Assembly (NCBI GenBank): GCA_027314705.1
Contig: DAHVAJ010000032.1
Span: 1 to 64,000 of the forward strand
Reading direction: 5' to 3'
Length of the DNA stretch: 64,000 nucleotides
Source: Acidimicrobiaceae bacterium
GTDB lineage: Bacteria; Actinomycetota; Acidimicrobiia; Acidimicrobiales; RAAP-2
The first letter of the stretch is position 1, and the number at the start of each line of letters is the position of its first letter. The translations under genes were made by a program, and so were the position numbers. The notes beneath the pieces are model-generated. The model was not told the origin of the DNA. It saw only the letters and a program-made list of their open reading frames with translations, and searched no databases. Of the stretch, positions 36,360-44,962 are shown one piece after another.

Positions 36360-37352
36360 TCAGCCGGCCGCGCGCTCCGGCGCAACGTCGAGGACGACCT
36401 TCCCCACGACCTGGCCGTCGGCCACCATCGTCAGCGCGGCGACCACCTCGTCGAGCGGGAAGGAAGCCCCGAGGTGCGGGCGCACGCGCCCGTCGGCCAG
36501 GAGCCCCCAGAGCTCGTCGTCGTTGCGTTGGAGCTCCTCGGGGCAGTGCTCGGCGAAGTCCCGGAACTGGAACCCGAGGATCTGGCAGCCCTTCAGCAGC
36601 ACCAGGTTGAGCGGGATCCTCGGGATCTCCCCCGAGGCGTAGCCGACGGTCACGAAGCGGCCGCCCCAGTGCAGGGACCGCAGGGCGGGCTCGGCGAGGT
36701 CACCACCGACCGGGTCGACGACGACATCCGCACCCCCGGGGAGCACCTCTCGGAGGGCGGGGCGCAGGTCGACGGTGGTGTGCTGGACCAGATGGGCGGC
36801 CCCGCCGGCCCGGGCGACCTCCAGCTTGGCCGGGGACGACGCCACCGCCGTCACCGAGGCGCCGAGAAGGCTGCCGAGGCAGACGGCGGCCAGGCCGACA
36901 CCGCCACCGGCGCCCAGGACGACGAGCTCGTCACCCTTCTGCAGCCGGGCGACGGAGCGGAGGACGTGGTGCGCCGTCCGCCATGCCACGCCGAAGGCGG
37001 CGGCGTGGCGGTCCCCGACGCCCGGGGGGACGACCCGGACCGCCGCCGGGTCCACGACCACTTCCTCGGCGAAGGCGCCGACCATCACGGTCCCCGCGAC
37101 CCGGTCGCCCACCGACACTCCCCTGGCCCCGTCGGCGACCTCGGTCACCACGCCCACGAACTCGCTCCCGGGTACGAAGGGGGGTGGCACGGTGGCCTGG
37201 TACCTGTCGGCGACCAGGAGCACGTCGGGGAAGTTGACGGCGGCGGCACCCACGCGGACCCGCACCTGTCCGGCGCCGAGCTCCGGTGCAGGGAGTTCGT
37301 CGACCACCACGACGTCGGGCGTCCCGTGGGAACGGCAGACGGCGGCCCGCAC
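36360..37352 (-). CDS. Zn-independent MDR NADPH:quinone reductase-like oxidoreductase
   Basis: VRAAVCRSHGTPDVVVVDELPAPELG…, VLGAGGGVGLAAV, PVGGDLAE. Confidence 0.87.
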   Translation of the reverse strand: MRAAVCRSHGTPDVVVVDELPAPELGAGQVRVRVGAAAVNFPDVLLVADRYQATVPPPFVPGSEFVGVVTEVADGARGVSVGDRVAGTVMVGAFAEEVVVDPAAVRVVPPGVGDRHAAAFGVAWRTAHHVLRSVARLQKGDELVVLGAGGGVGLAAVCLGSLLGASVTAVASSPAKLEVARAGGAAHLVQHTTVDLRPALREVLPGGADVVVDPVGGDLAEPALRSLHWGGRFVTVGYASGEIPRIPLNLVLLKGCQILGFQFRDFAEHCPEELQRNDDELWGLLADGRVRPHLGASFPLDEVVAALTMVADGQVVGKVVLDVAPERAAG

Positions 37353-37353
37353 C

Positions 37354-38136
37354 TCAGCGACCCCTCCACACCGGGTCACGCTTTTCCACGTAGGCCCGGG
37401 CGCCCTCCCTGGCGTCCTCGCTGGCGAAGACCACCGTCGACCACTCCGCCTGACGCTTCCGGGCCGCCACCGGGTCCGACACGCTCAGACGGACAAGCTC
37501 CTTGGAGGCGGCCAGGCCGAGGGGGCCGTTGGCGGCGATCCGCTCGGCCATGGCGATGGCCGTGGCCCGGACCTCCGCCGGTGCAACGACGGCGTTGACG
37601 AGCCCGACCTCGTAGGCACGGGAGGCATCCACCAGGTCACCGGTGAGCGCCAGCTCGAGCGCCACGGCCAACGGGATCCGGGTGCCGAGCATGGTGCCCC
37701 CACCGGCCGCGAAGAGCCCGCGCTTCACCTCAGGGAGGCCGAACCGTGCCTCGCTGGAGGCGACCACCAGGTCACAGCCGAGCAGCAGCTCGAGGCCGCC
37801 GGCCACGGCCGCACCGTTGGCCGCGCCGACCACCGGGACGCCGATCTCGCCCCGCAGCAGCCGGTGGAACGCCTCCGTCGGCTCGCCGGGGGAGGTCCCG
37901 GGCACGTCCCCCTCCGAGAACGACCGGAGGTCCATGCCCGAGCAGAAGGCCCGGTCGCCGGTGCCGGTGAGGACGACGGCACGGATGTCGGGATCGGACT
38001 CGGCCTCGATGAGCGCCGCGCCGAGCCCGGCCACCATGACCGTCGTCAGCGAGTTGCCGGCCTCGGGCCGGTTCATGCGGAGCAGGGAGAGCGGGCCCCG
38101 GCGTTCGCCCACCAGCTCGGGGTCGGCGGCGCTCAT
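37354..38136 (-). CDS. Enoyl-CoA hydratase/isomerase
   Basis: FCSGMDLRSFSE, NGAAVAGGLELLLGCDL; ATGA overlap with upstream kinase gene. Confidence 0.9.
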   Translation of the reverse strand: MSAADPELVGERRGPLSLLRMNRPEAGNSLTTVMVAGLGAALIEAESDPDIRAVVLTGTGDRAFCSGMDLRSFSEGDVPGTSPGEPTEAFHRLLRGEIGVPVVGAANGAAVAGGLELLLGCDLVVASSEARFGLPEVKRGLFAAGGGTMLGTRIPLAVALELALTGDLVDASRAYEVGLVNAVVAPAEVRATAIAMAERIAANGPLGLAASKELVRLSVSDPVAARKRQAEWSTVVFASEDAREGARAYVEKRDPVWRGR

Positions 38137-39143
38137 GACGGGTAGTCCGACGTCTCGGCCAGGTCGGCGGCGCCCTGCATGAGTTCCAGCACCACCGGTC
38201 CGTACGACTGGAGCATGGCGTTGTCGCCCGCCCGCTGGAACCCCTGTTCGAGGACGATGGCCAGCTTCCACTTGGCCAGCACGCAGTAGTAGTCGATGTC
38301 ATCGACCTGCCGCCCGGACACCTCGGCGTACCGGTCGAGGATGGCCGAGCGAGACGGCATGCCCGTCATGTCGACGTAGGTGACCCCGGAGACCTCGTCG
38401 GGGTGCTCCGGCCAGCCGTTGACCACCCAGGCCAGGTCGAGCTTGGGGTCGCCCACGGTGCCCATCTCCCAGTCCACGATGGCGGCCATCCGGGCCGGTG
38501 CCCCATGGCGGTACATCACATTGGCGAACTGGTAGTCGCCGTGCATCAGACCGGGGATGAAGTCGATCGGCCGGTGCCGGCGCAACCAGGCCGATGCCTC
38601 GCCGAACCCGGGCAGCTCGCGTCCCTTGATGCGCTCGAGGAACGCCGTCCACCGGTCGACCTGGCGCTCGTGGAAGCCGTCGGGGTGCCCCAGGTCGGCG
38701 AGGCCCTTCGCCTCCCAGTCGACCCTCGACAGCAGGGAGACGCCGTCGACGAGCTCGAAGGCCAGCCCCTTCCTGGCCTCGAGGTCGGCATCGAAGGGCG
38801 CCGGCCACCCGTCGGTGGTCATCGGCGACCAGCCGTCGACGTAGCCCATCAGGTAGAAGGTGCGCCCGAGGACCGACCGGTCGTCGCAGGCGGCCACGGC
38901 CGCCGTGTGGGGGACGTCGGTCCCATCGAGCGCCTCGATGATCCGCCACTCGCGCAGGATCCCGGCATCGCGGGTCTCGGGGGCCGACGGCGGTGGGATC
39001 CGTAGGGCAGCGTGCACCTCGCCCCGGCGGATCTCGTAGATCTCGTTCTGGGTCCCTCCCGAGACGAAGGCGTGCTCGATGGGCGCGCCCACCCCGAGCC
39101 CCTGCCCGTCCATCCACGTGGCCAGCCGACCGACGTCGATCAT
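38133..39143 (-). CDS. APH-family phosphotransferase (ACAD10/11 N-domain / LvaA-like)
   Basis: GLMHGDYQFANVMY, IVDWEMGTVGDPKLDLAW kinase motifs; overlaps downstream and upstream genes by ATGA. Confidence 0.87.
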   Translation of the reverse strand: MIDVGRLATWMDGQGLGVGAPIEHAFVSGGTQNEIYEIRRGEVHAALRIPPPSAPETRDAGILREWRIIEALDGTDVPHTAAVAACDDRSVLGRTFYLMGYVDGWSPMTTDGWPAPFDADLEARKGLAFELVDGVSLLSRVDWEAKGLADLGHPDGFHERQVDRWTAFLERIKGRELPGFGEASAWLRRHRPIDFIPGLMHGDYQFANVMYRHGAPARMAAIVDWEMGTVGDPKLDLAWVVNGWPEHPDEVSGVTYVDMTGMPSRSAILDRYAEVSGRQVDDIDYYCVLAKWKLAIVLEQGFQRAGDNAMLQSYGPVVLELMQGAADLAETSDYPS

Positions 39144-40444
39144 CAGAGGTTCCCCACTTCGTGTTCGAGGAGTGCAGCGAATTTCTGGCGCGCCGCGTCT
39201 CGGCGCTTCGGGAGGTGCTGGGTCGGCCACAGGTCGTCAGTGGCACGGTGGTCCCGCAGCACCTGGCGGGCAACGGTCACCTTGTGCACCTCGGTGGGAC
39301 CGTCGGCGAGTCCCATCACGCTCGCCCCGATCAGCATCTGGTGGAACGGCATCTCGTTGCTGACGCCCAGCGCACCGTGCACCTGCATGGCCCGCCAGGT
39401 GATGTCGTGGAGGACACCCGGCATCAGGACCTTGATGGCGGCGATGTCCTTGCGGACCTTCCGGTAGTCGTTGTGCTCGTCGATCAGCCACGCCGTGTAG
39501 AGCACGTAGAGCCGGAACTGCATCAGCTGGGCGTACGAGTCGGCGATGTACCCCTGCACGAACTGCTTGTCTGCCAGCAGGCCGCCCGAGACCTGGCGGC
39601 TGAGCGCCCGCTCGCACATGGCGTCGAGTCCTCTCCGGGCCAGGCCGATGGTGCGCATGGCGTGGTGGATGCGTCCGCCGCCCAGACGGGTCTGCGCGAT
39701 GGCGAACGCCTGGCCCTCGCCGCCGAGCACCGCCTCGCCCGGAAGCCGCACGTCGTCGTAGTGGATCAGGGCGTGCGCTCCCTCCCCCTCGGGCTCGCCG
39801 GCCAGGCCGACATCACGGACGATCTCGATGCCGGGCGTGTCGGTGGGGACGAGGAACATCGACATGCCCTCGTAGGCCGACACGTCGGGGTTGGTCACCG
39901 CCATCACGATGAGGAACGACGCCGTCCGTGCGTTGGAGGAGAAGAACTTCCAGCCGTTGAGGACCCACTCGTCGCCGTCCTTGACGGCGCTGGTCTCGAA
40001 CCGGGTCGGGTCCGAGCCTCCCTGTGGCTCGGTCATCGAGTAGCAGGAGAAGATCCTCCCCTCCAGGAGCGGGCGCAGGTAGCGCTCCTTCTGGGCCTCG
40101 GTGCCGTAGTGGGCGATGATCTCGGCGTTGCCGGTGTCGGGCGCCTGGCAACCGAAGACGATCGGGGCCCAGGAGGAGCCACCGAGGATCTCGTTGAGGA
40201 GCGAGAGCCTGAGCTGCCCGTGGCCCTGGCCGCCGAGCTCGGGGCCCAGGTGGGTGGCCCACAGGCCCTGGGCCCGCACCTGTTCCTTGAGCGGGTCGAG
40301 GATGGCGGAGAGGGTCGCGTCGGGGGGCGTGAATTCGAGCCCCCTCCAGAGCACGTCGATCGGCTCCACCTCCGTCCGGACGAACTCCTCCGCCCAGTCC
40401 AGTTTGGTCTGGTACGCCGGGTCGGTCGCGAACTGCCAGGCCAT
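39143..40444 (-). CDS. Acyl-CoA dehydrogenase, ACAD10/11-like (LvaC-like)
   Basis: YSMTEPQGGSDPT, GMAVTNPD region, LADGPTEVHKVTVARQVL (ACAD11-type LADGPDEVH). Confidence 0.88.
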   Translation of the reverse strand: MAWQFATDPAYQTKLDWAEEFVRTEVEPIDVLWRGLEFTPPDATLSAILDPLKEQVRAQGLWATHLGPELGGQGHGQLRLSLLNEILGGSSWAPIVFGCQAPDTGNAEIIAHYGTEAQKERYLRPLLEGRIFSCYSMTEPQGGSDPTRFETSAVKDGDEWVLNGWKFFSSNARTASFLIVMAVTNPDVSAYEGMSMFLVPTDTPGIEIVRDVGLAGEPEGEGAHALIHYDDVRLPGEAVLGGEGQAFAIAQTRLGGGRIHHAMRTIGLARRGLDAMCERALSRQVSGGLLADKQFVQGYIADSYAQLMQFRLYVLYTAWLIDEHNDYRKVRKDIAAIKVLMPGVLHDITWRAMQVHGALGVSNEMPFHQMLIGASVMGLADGPTEVHKVTVARQVLRDHRATDDLWPTQHLPKRRDAARQKFAALLEHEVGNL

Positions 40445-40468
40445 GAGCGTCTCCCCTCCTCGTCGGCT

Positions 40469-40487
40469 GGCAGAATAACATTCTGCC
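40469..40487. promoter_or_regulatory. Perfect 19-bp palindrome GGCAGAAT-AAC-ATTCTGCC (putative TetR operator)
   Basis: Between divergent ACAD and TetR genes; covers -10 boxes on both strands. Confidence 0.75.
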
Positions 40488-40488
40488 C

Positions 40489-41169
40489 ATGGAGAATCCA
40501 TCTCTGCCCGTGCCGGACGACGTCGCCTCCAGGATCGCCCGGAAGACCCTCGACAAGCGGGTGCCCGACTACACCGGCGAGGTGCGCCGCCTGATCGACG
40601 CGGGACGTGCCGTCATGCGGCGCTGCGGGACCGACTCCCGGCCCCGGGTGGCCGACATCGTGTCCGAGGCAGGGCTGTCCAACGAGGGCTTCTACCGGCA
40701 CTTCGCCTCGAAGGACGCCCTCGTCGCCGCCATCCTCGACGACGGCACCGAGCGGTTGCTGAGCTACCTGGACCACCAGATGGCCAAGGAGCCGACGGCG
40801 GTGGGCAGGGTCCGCCGCTGGGTGGAGGGCATCCTGTCCCAGGCCGTCGACGAGGAGAGCGCCACCACCACCCTCGCCGTCCTGTGGAACGCGGCGAGCC
40901 TGGGTCCGACGGTGACCGTCTCGCACGCCTCGACCAGCGCCCGGCTGGCGACGCTGCTCCGTGATCCGTTCACCGAACTCCGCAGCGACGACCCGGAGCT
41001 CGACGCCGAGCTGGTCGCCCACGCCGTGGTCGGCAGGCTCCACGACCTCCTGTGGGGACGACGCAGGCCGACCCGGGCGGAGACCGACCGACTGGTCAGG
41101 TTCTGCCTGGCGGCCTGCACCGGCGCCGGCGCCGCCGACGGTGGGCGCGGGCGGAGCGGCGGCGGCTAG
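40489..41169 (+). CDS. TetR-family regulator
   Basis: RVADIVSEAGLSNEGFYRHFASKDALVAAIL HTH. Confidence 0.9.
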   Translation: MENPSLPVPDDVASRIARKTLDKRVPDYTGEVRRLIDAGRAVMRRCGTDSRPRVADIVSEAGLSNEGFYRHFASKDALVAAILDDGTERLLSYLDHQMAKEPTAVGRVRRWVEGILSQAVDEESATTTLAVLWNAASLGPTVTVSHASTSARLATLLRDPFTELRSDDPELDAELVAHAVVGRLHDLLWGRRRPTRAETDRLVRFCLAACTGAGAADGGRGRSGGG

Positions 41170-41906
41170 CGGGTCACGGGGCCCGGACGCGGCACGCCGG
41201 TGCCCACGCCGTGGAGGATGAACTCCCAGAGCTCCTCGGCCGGATCGGGGTCCACCGTGCGGACCGACGTCCCGCCGATCGTGGTCGAGAACGTATTGAA
41301 CATGATCACTTCGAGCACCATGCCGGCGATCGGGCTGTGGCGGAGCCCGGAGCGGATGCAGCCCGCCCGCTCGGCGTCCTCGAGCACCTCGCCGAACAGC
41401 GTGACCAGCGGATCGAAGGCCAGGGCCGCCTCGGTGGGATGACTGGTGAGCAGCTGCTGGGCGAAGTCCACCATCACCCACGCCGTGGCGAGCGGCTCCA
41501 CCGGTTCCCCGGGCAGTGGTGGACGGCACAGCTTGTAGTACTCGATCACGAACCGGTGGATCCGCTCCAGGGGATCGTCCTCACCGGCGATCCGCTCGCG
41601 GAGGTGGTCCGCCGTCGAACGCACGGACTCCTCGAAGAGGGCGAGCAGCAATTCGTGCTTGCCGCCGAAGTACTGGTAGAAGAGGCGCAGGGACTGACCG
41701 GAGCGTTCGACCACCTCGTGCACCGTGAAGTCCCGACCCGATTCGCCCTCGTTCATCAACTCGAGCGCGGCGTCGAGGAATCGCTGCAGGCGGCTCTCGG
41801 CCCGGGCCCTGGCCGTGAACAGCGACCGGGCCACGGCCTGCTCACGCCGACTCAGGGCCGGCTCCTCCGCCACGGCCTCGTCGACCTCGAGTTCACGTTC
41901 CGACAT
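41166..41906 (-). CDS. TetR-family regulator
   Basis: FTVHEVVERSGQSLRLFYQYFGGKHELLLALFEE HTH; start at ATG 41906. Confidence 0.88.
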   Translation of the reverse strand: MSERELEVDEAVAEEPALSRREQAVARSLFTARARAESRLQRFLDAALELMNEGESGRDFTVHEVVERSGQSLRLFYQYFGGKHELLLALFEESVRSTADHLRERIAGEDDPLERIHRFVIEYYKLCRPPLPGEPVEPLATAWVMVDFAQQLLTSHPTEAALAFDPLVTLFGEVLEDAERAGCIRSGLRHSPIAGMVLEVIMFNTFSTTIGGTSVRTVDPDPAEELWEFILHGVGTGVPRPGPVTR

Positions 41907-41927
41907 CCCCCGCAGTGTAGTGGAGAT

Positions 41928-41941
41928 GGCAGAAACGCCAG
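41928..41941. promoter_or_regulatory. Inverted repeat TGGC-AGAAAC-GCCA upstream of second TetR gene, sharing TGGCAGAA with 40468
   Basis: Direct reading. Confidence 0.4.
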
Positions 41942-42016
41942 TATCCCAGGAGGCGAAGCGGGGCTGTCCCGTCCGGTGACGCCCTGGGCCCGACGCGAGA
42001 ACCCGGTTCTGGGCCC

Positions 42017-42802
42017 CTAGCGCTCCTCGCGCCGGGCCAGGAGGCGGTCGAGGTTGGCCCGAAGCTCGGGCGACGTGAACGACCGGTCCTCGGCGGCCAG
42101 GGCGAAGTCCAAGGTGGCGACCACGGCCCGTTCGAGGTGGAGGTTGAGGATGCGCCTGGTGTCCTCCACCGCCCGGCGGGGGAGCCCGGCGATCCGGTGG
42201 GCGCAGGCCAGGGCCTGCTCGACGACCACGTCGTCGGCGCACACGTGGTTGACCAACCCGATCTGCGCGGCCCGCTCGGCCGGGATGCGTTCACCGGTCA
42301 GGGCGTACTCCTTGGCCAGCTGGAGGCTGGTCAGCAGGGGCCAGGTCACCGGGCCCCCGTCGGCCGCCACCAGACCGATCATGACGTGCGGGTCGGCCAG
42401 GTGGGCGCTCTCGGCCATGTAGACGATGTCCGACAGGGCGACCAGGCTGCAGCCCAACCCCACCGCGGGCCCGTTGACGGCGGCCACGATCGGTGCCCGG
42501 CACGCCACCATGCCGGTCACGATCTGCCTGCCGTGGACGAGGGTCTCCTGCCGGAGTGCCTCGTCCTTGGCCAGCTCGTCGAGGTAGGTGAAGTCACCGC
42601 CAGCCGAGAACGCCCGGCCGTTGCCGGTGAGCACCACCGCCCGGACGTCGCCGTCGGCGTCGAGCTGGGGGAACAGCTCGGCCAGCCCCTTGTGGAGCCC
42701 GCGGTTGGTGGCGTTGAGGTGGTCGGGCCGGTTCATCCGGACGATCCGGACCGGGCCGTCGTCCTCGACCTGGAGCTCGTCGGTCAACTGGTAGGCGCTC
42801 AC
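42017..42802 (-). CDS. Enoyl-CoA hydratase/isomerase
   Basis: FSAGGDFTYLDEL, VNGPAVGLGCSLVALSDIVY. Confidence 0.9.
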   Translation of the reverse strand: MSAYQLTDELQVEDDGPVRIVRMNRPDHLNATNRGLHKGLAELFPQLDADGDVRAVVLTGNGRAFSAGGDFTYLDELAKDEALRQETLVHGRQIVTGMVACRAPIVAAVNGPAVGLGCSLVALSDIVYMAESAHLADPHVMIGLVAADGGPVTWPLLTSLQLAKEYALTGERIPAERAAQIGLVNHVCADDVVVEQALACAHRIAGLPRRAVEDTRRILNLHLERAVVATLDFALAAEDRSFTSPELRANLDRLLARREER

Positions 42803-43935
42803 GAGGCGGGGAGGTGCAGGATCCGGCCGGCGACCAGGTTCCGCTGGATCTGCGAGGTCCCGCCCATGACGCTCTGGGACCGGCTGTAGAGGTACACCTT
42901 CATCAGGGTGTCGTCGGACCCGGTGGCTCGGGCGCCGCCGATCGAGAGCGCGGCATGGCCGACCGCCTGTTCGGTCCACGTCATGAGCAACTTGTCCACC
43001 GATCCCTCGGGGCCGTGCACGATTCCGTCGAGACGGTCCGAGAGCCGGCGACAGACGTGCATCCGCAACATCTCCGATTCGACGATAGCCCAGGTCAGGT
43101 CGCGGACCTCCTCGCCGCCGTAGCGGCCGGGGTCGGCCTTCACCAGGGCGACCAGGTCCTTCACCTGCTTGGCGTAGCGACCGGCGAAGCCCAGCTCGTG
43201 CGGCTCCCGCTCGTGGCTGACGATGGTCATGGCCAGTGGCCACCCTTCCCCGGGCCGTCCGATCATGTTGACGTCCGGGACGCGTGCGCCGTCGAGGAGC
43301 ACCTCGCCGAACTCCTTGGTGATCCCGTTGATCATGGGCAGCGGTCGCTGTTCGACGCCGGGCTGGCGCATGGGGAGGGCGAAGGCGGAGATCCCCCGGT
43401 GCCGGGCGACGTCGTGGTCGGTCCTGGCCAGGACCAGGCACCAGTCGGCGTCGTCGGAGTAGCTGGTCCACACCTTGTGGCCGGTGAGGACGTACTCGTC
43501 GCCGTCCCGGTCGGCCCGGGTCCGCAGCGACGCCAGGTCGGAACCGGCGTCGGGCTCGCTGAAGCCCTGGCACCAGCGGTCCCGGCCGTTCACGATCCCG
43601 GGGAGGAAACGGGCCTGCACCTCGCCGTTGCCGTGCTCGAGGATCCCCTCCACCAGGTAGCCCAGGCTCGGCCGGGCCGGTGCCCCGGCGGCGGCGAGCT
43701 CCTCGTCGACGATGACGTCGTAGACGCTCGGCAGGTCCTGACCGCCGATCGCGGTCGGCCAGGTCACGCCGAAGAACCCGCCGTCGTAGAGCGACTGGTG
43801 CCACGCCGCCTGGCCGGCCCAGTACTCGTCGTCGGTCGACGAGGTCGGCAGTCCGGGGTTGTGCACCTCGAGCCAGGCCCGCAGGCGGAGGCGGAATTCG
43901 GCCTCGGCGGGAGCGTCACCGAAGTCCACCGCCAC
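42799..43935 (-). CDS. Acyl-CoA dehydrogenase, long subunit
   Basis: [51 protein letters not shown]. Confidence 0.9.
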   Translation of the reverse strand: MAVDFGDAPAEAEFRLRLRAWLEVHNPGLPTSSTDDEYWAGQAAWHQSLYDGGFFGVTWPTAIGGQDLPSVYDVIVDEELAAAGAPARPSLGYLVEGILEHGNGEVQARFLPGIVNGRDRWCQGFSEPDAGSDLASLRTRADRDGDEYVLTGHKVWTSYSDDADWCLVLARTDHDVARHRGISAFALPMRQPGVEQRPLPMINGITKEFGEVLLDGARVPDVNMIGRPGEGWPLAMTIVSHEREPHELGFAGRYAKQVKDLVALVKADPGRYGGEEVRDLTWAIVESEMLRMHVCRRLSDRLDGIVHGPEGSVDKLLMTWTEQAVGHAALSIGGARATGSDDTLMKVYLYSRSQSVMGGTSQIQRNLVAGRILHLPAS

Positions 43936-44962
43936 CTCCGATCCCGTGGTGGGCGGCCACCCGGTCCAGGCTGGCTCCCACCCCGCCGAGCACGGCGGTG
44001 GAGAGCAGGGCCCGTCGCAGGTAGACGTGGGCGAGGCACTCCCAGGTATTGCCCGCGCCCCCGTGGACCTGGATGGCGGTCTCGCACGCCGTCCGCGCCG
44101 CACGGGCGCAGTAGGCCTTGGCCGCGGCTGCGGCAGCAAGGGCGTCGCCGGGCGCCAGTGCGTCGACCGCCCAGGCGGCGTGGCGGGCCGCGCTCCGCGA
44201 GCCCTCGGTCAGGACGTGGGCGTCGGCCAGGAGGTGCTGCACGGCCTGGAACGAGCCGATGGGCCGGCCGAATTGACGACGGATCGAGGCGTACCCGACG
44301 GCGAGGTCGACGCTCCCGCGCATCGTGCCCACGAGGTCGGCGCAGTCGAGGGCCAGTCCGAGCGCGGTCCACGCGGCCAGGTCGTCACCGGTGAGGGGGC
44401 GGCAGCCCGGACCCTCCACCCGCGTGGCGGTGGACGCCGGGTCGGCGGCGGCCCCGGGCCGGGTCAGGTCGGTGCCGACGCCGACCGGCCCCAGAGCGAC
44501 CGTGCCCAGTGCATGGCCCGCCTCGTCGGGCAGGAGCACCAGTGCGGCGGTCGCCCCCCGGGCGTCGACGGCCACGGCGTCGGAGGGCACCGCTCGGGCG
44601 TCGACCGCGGCCGCCGCGGCGAGCGAGCTGGCCAAGGCGACGGTCTCGGGGGCACCGGCCGGCGGCGCCCCGGCCAGCCGGCGCAGCTCGGCTGCCAACG
44701 TCGGTCCGAGGAACGGGACGTCGGCCAGCCCGCGACCGAGCTCCTCGGCGACCACCGCCGCCTCGACCGCGGAGGCGAGGGGTGTCCGTCCGTCCGGGGG
44801 GACCCGGAGTTCGCGCCAGCCCGAGGCGGCCACGGCCGCGTCGAGCCTGCCCGCCCGCTCGACGTCGCCGAGGCCCCGCACGGTGCCCGGGCCCAGCCGG
44901 TCGACGACCTGGGCGGCCGAGTCGCGGAGCGCCTGCTGCTCCGTCGTGAGTCGGACGTCCAT
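43916..44962 (-). CDS. Acyl-CoA dehydrogenase, short subunit
   Basis: YASIRRQFGRPIGSFQAVQHLLAD, QVHGGAGNTWECLAHVYLRRA. Confidence 0.87.
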   Translation of the reverse strand: MDVRLTTEQQALRDSAAQVVDRLGPGTVRGLGDVERAGRLDAAVAASGWRELRVPPDGRTPLASAVEAAVVAEELGRGLADVPFLGPTLAAELRRLAGAPPAGAPETVALASSLAAAAAVDARAVPSDAVAVDARGATAALVLLPDEAGHALGTVALGPVGVGTDLTRPGAAADPASTATRVEGPGCRPLTGDDLAAWTALGLALDCADLVGTMRGSVDLAVGYASIRRQFGRPIGSFQAVQHLLADAHVLTEGSRSAARHAAWAVDALAPGDALAAAAAAKAYCARAARTACETAIQVHGGAGNTWECLAHVYLRRALLSTAVLGGVGASLDRVAAHHGIGGGGGLR

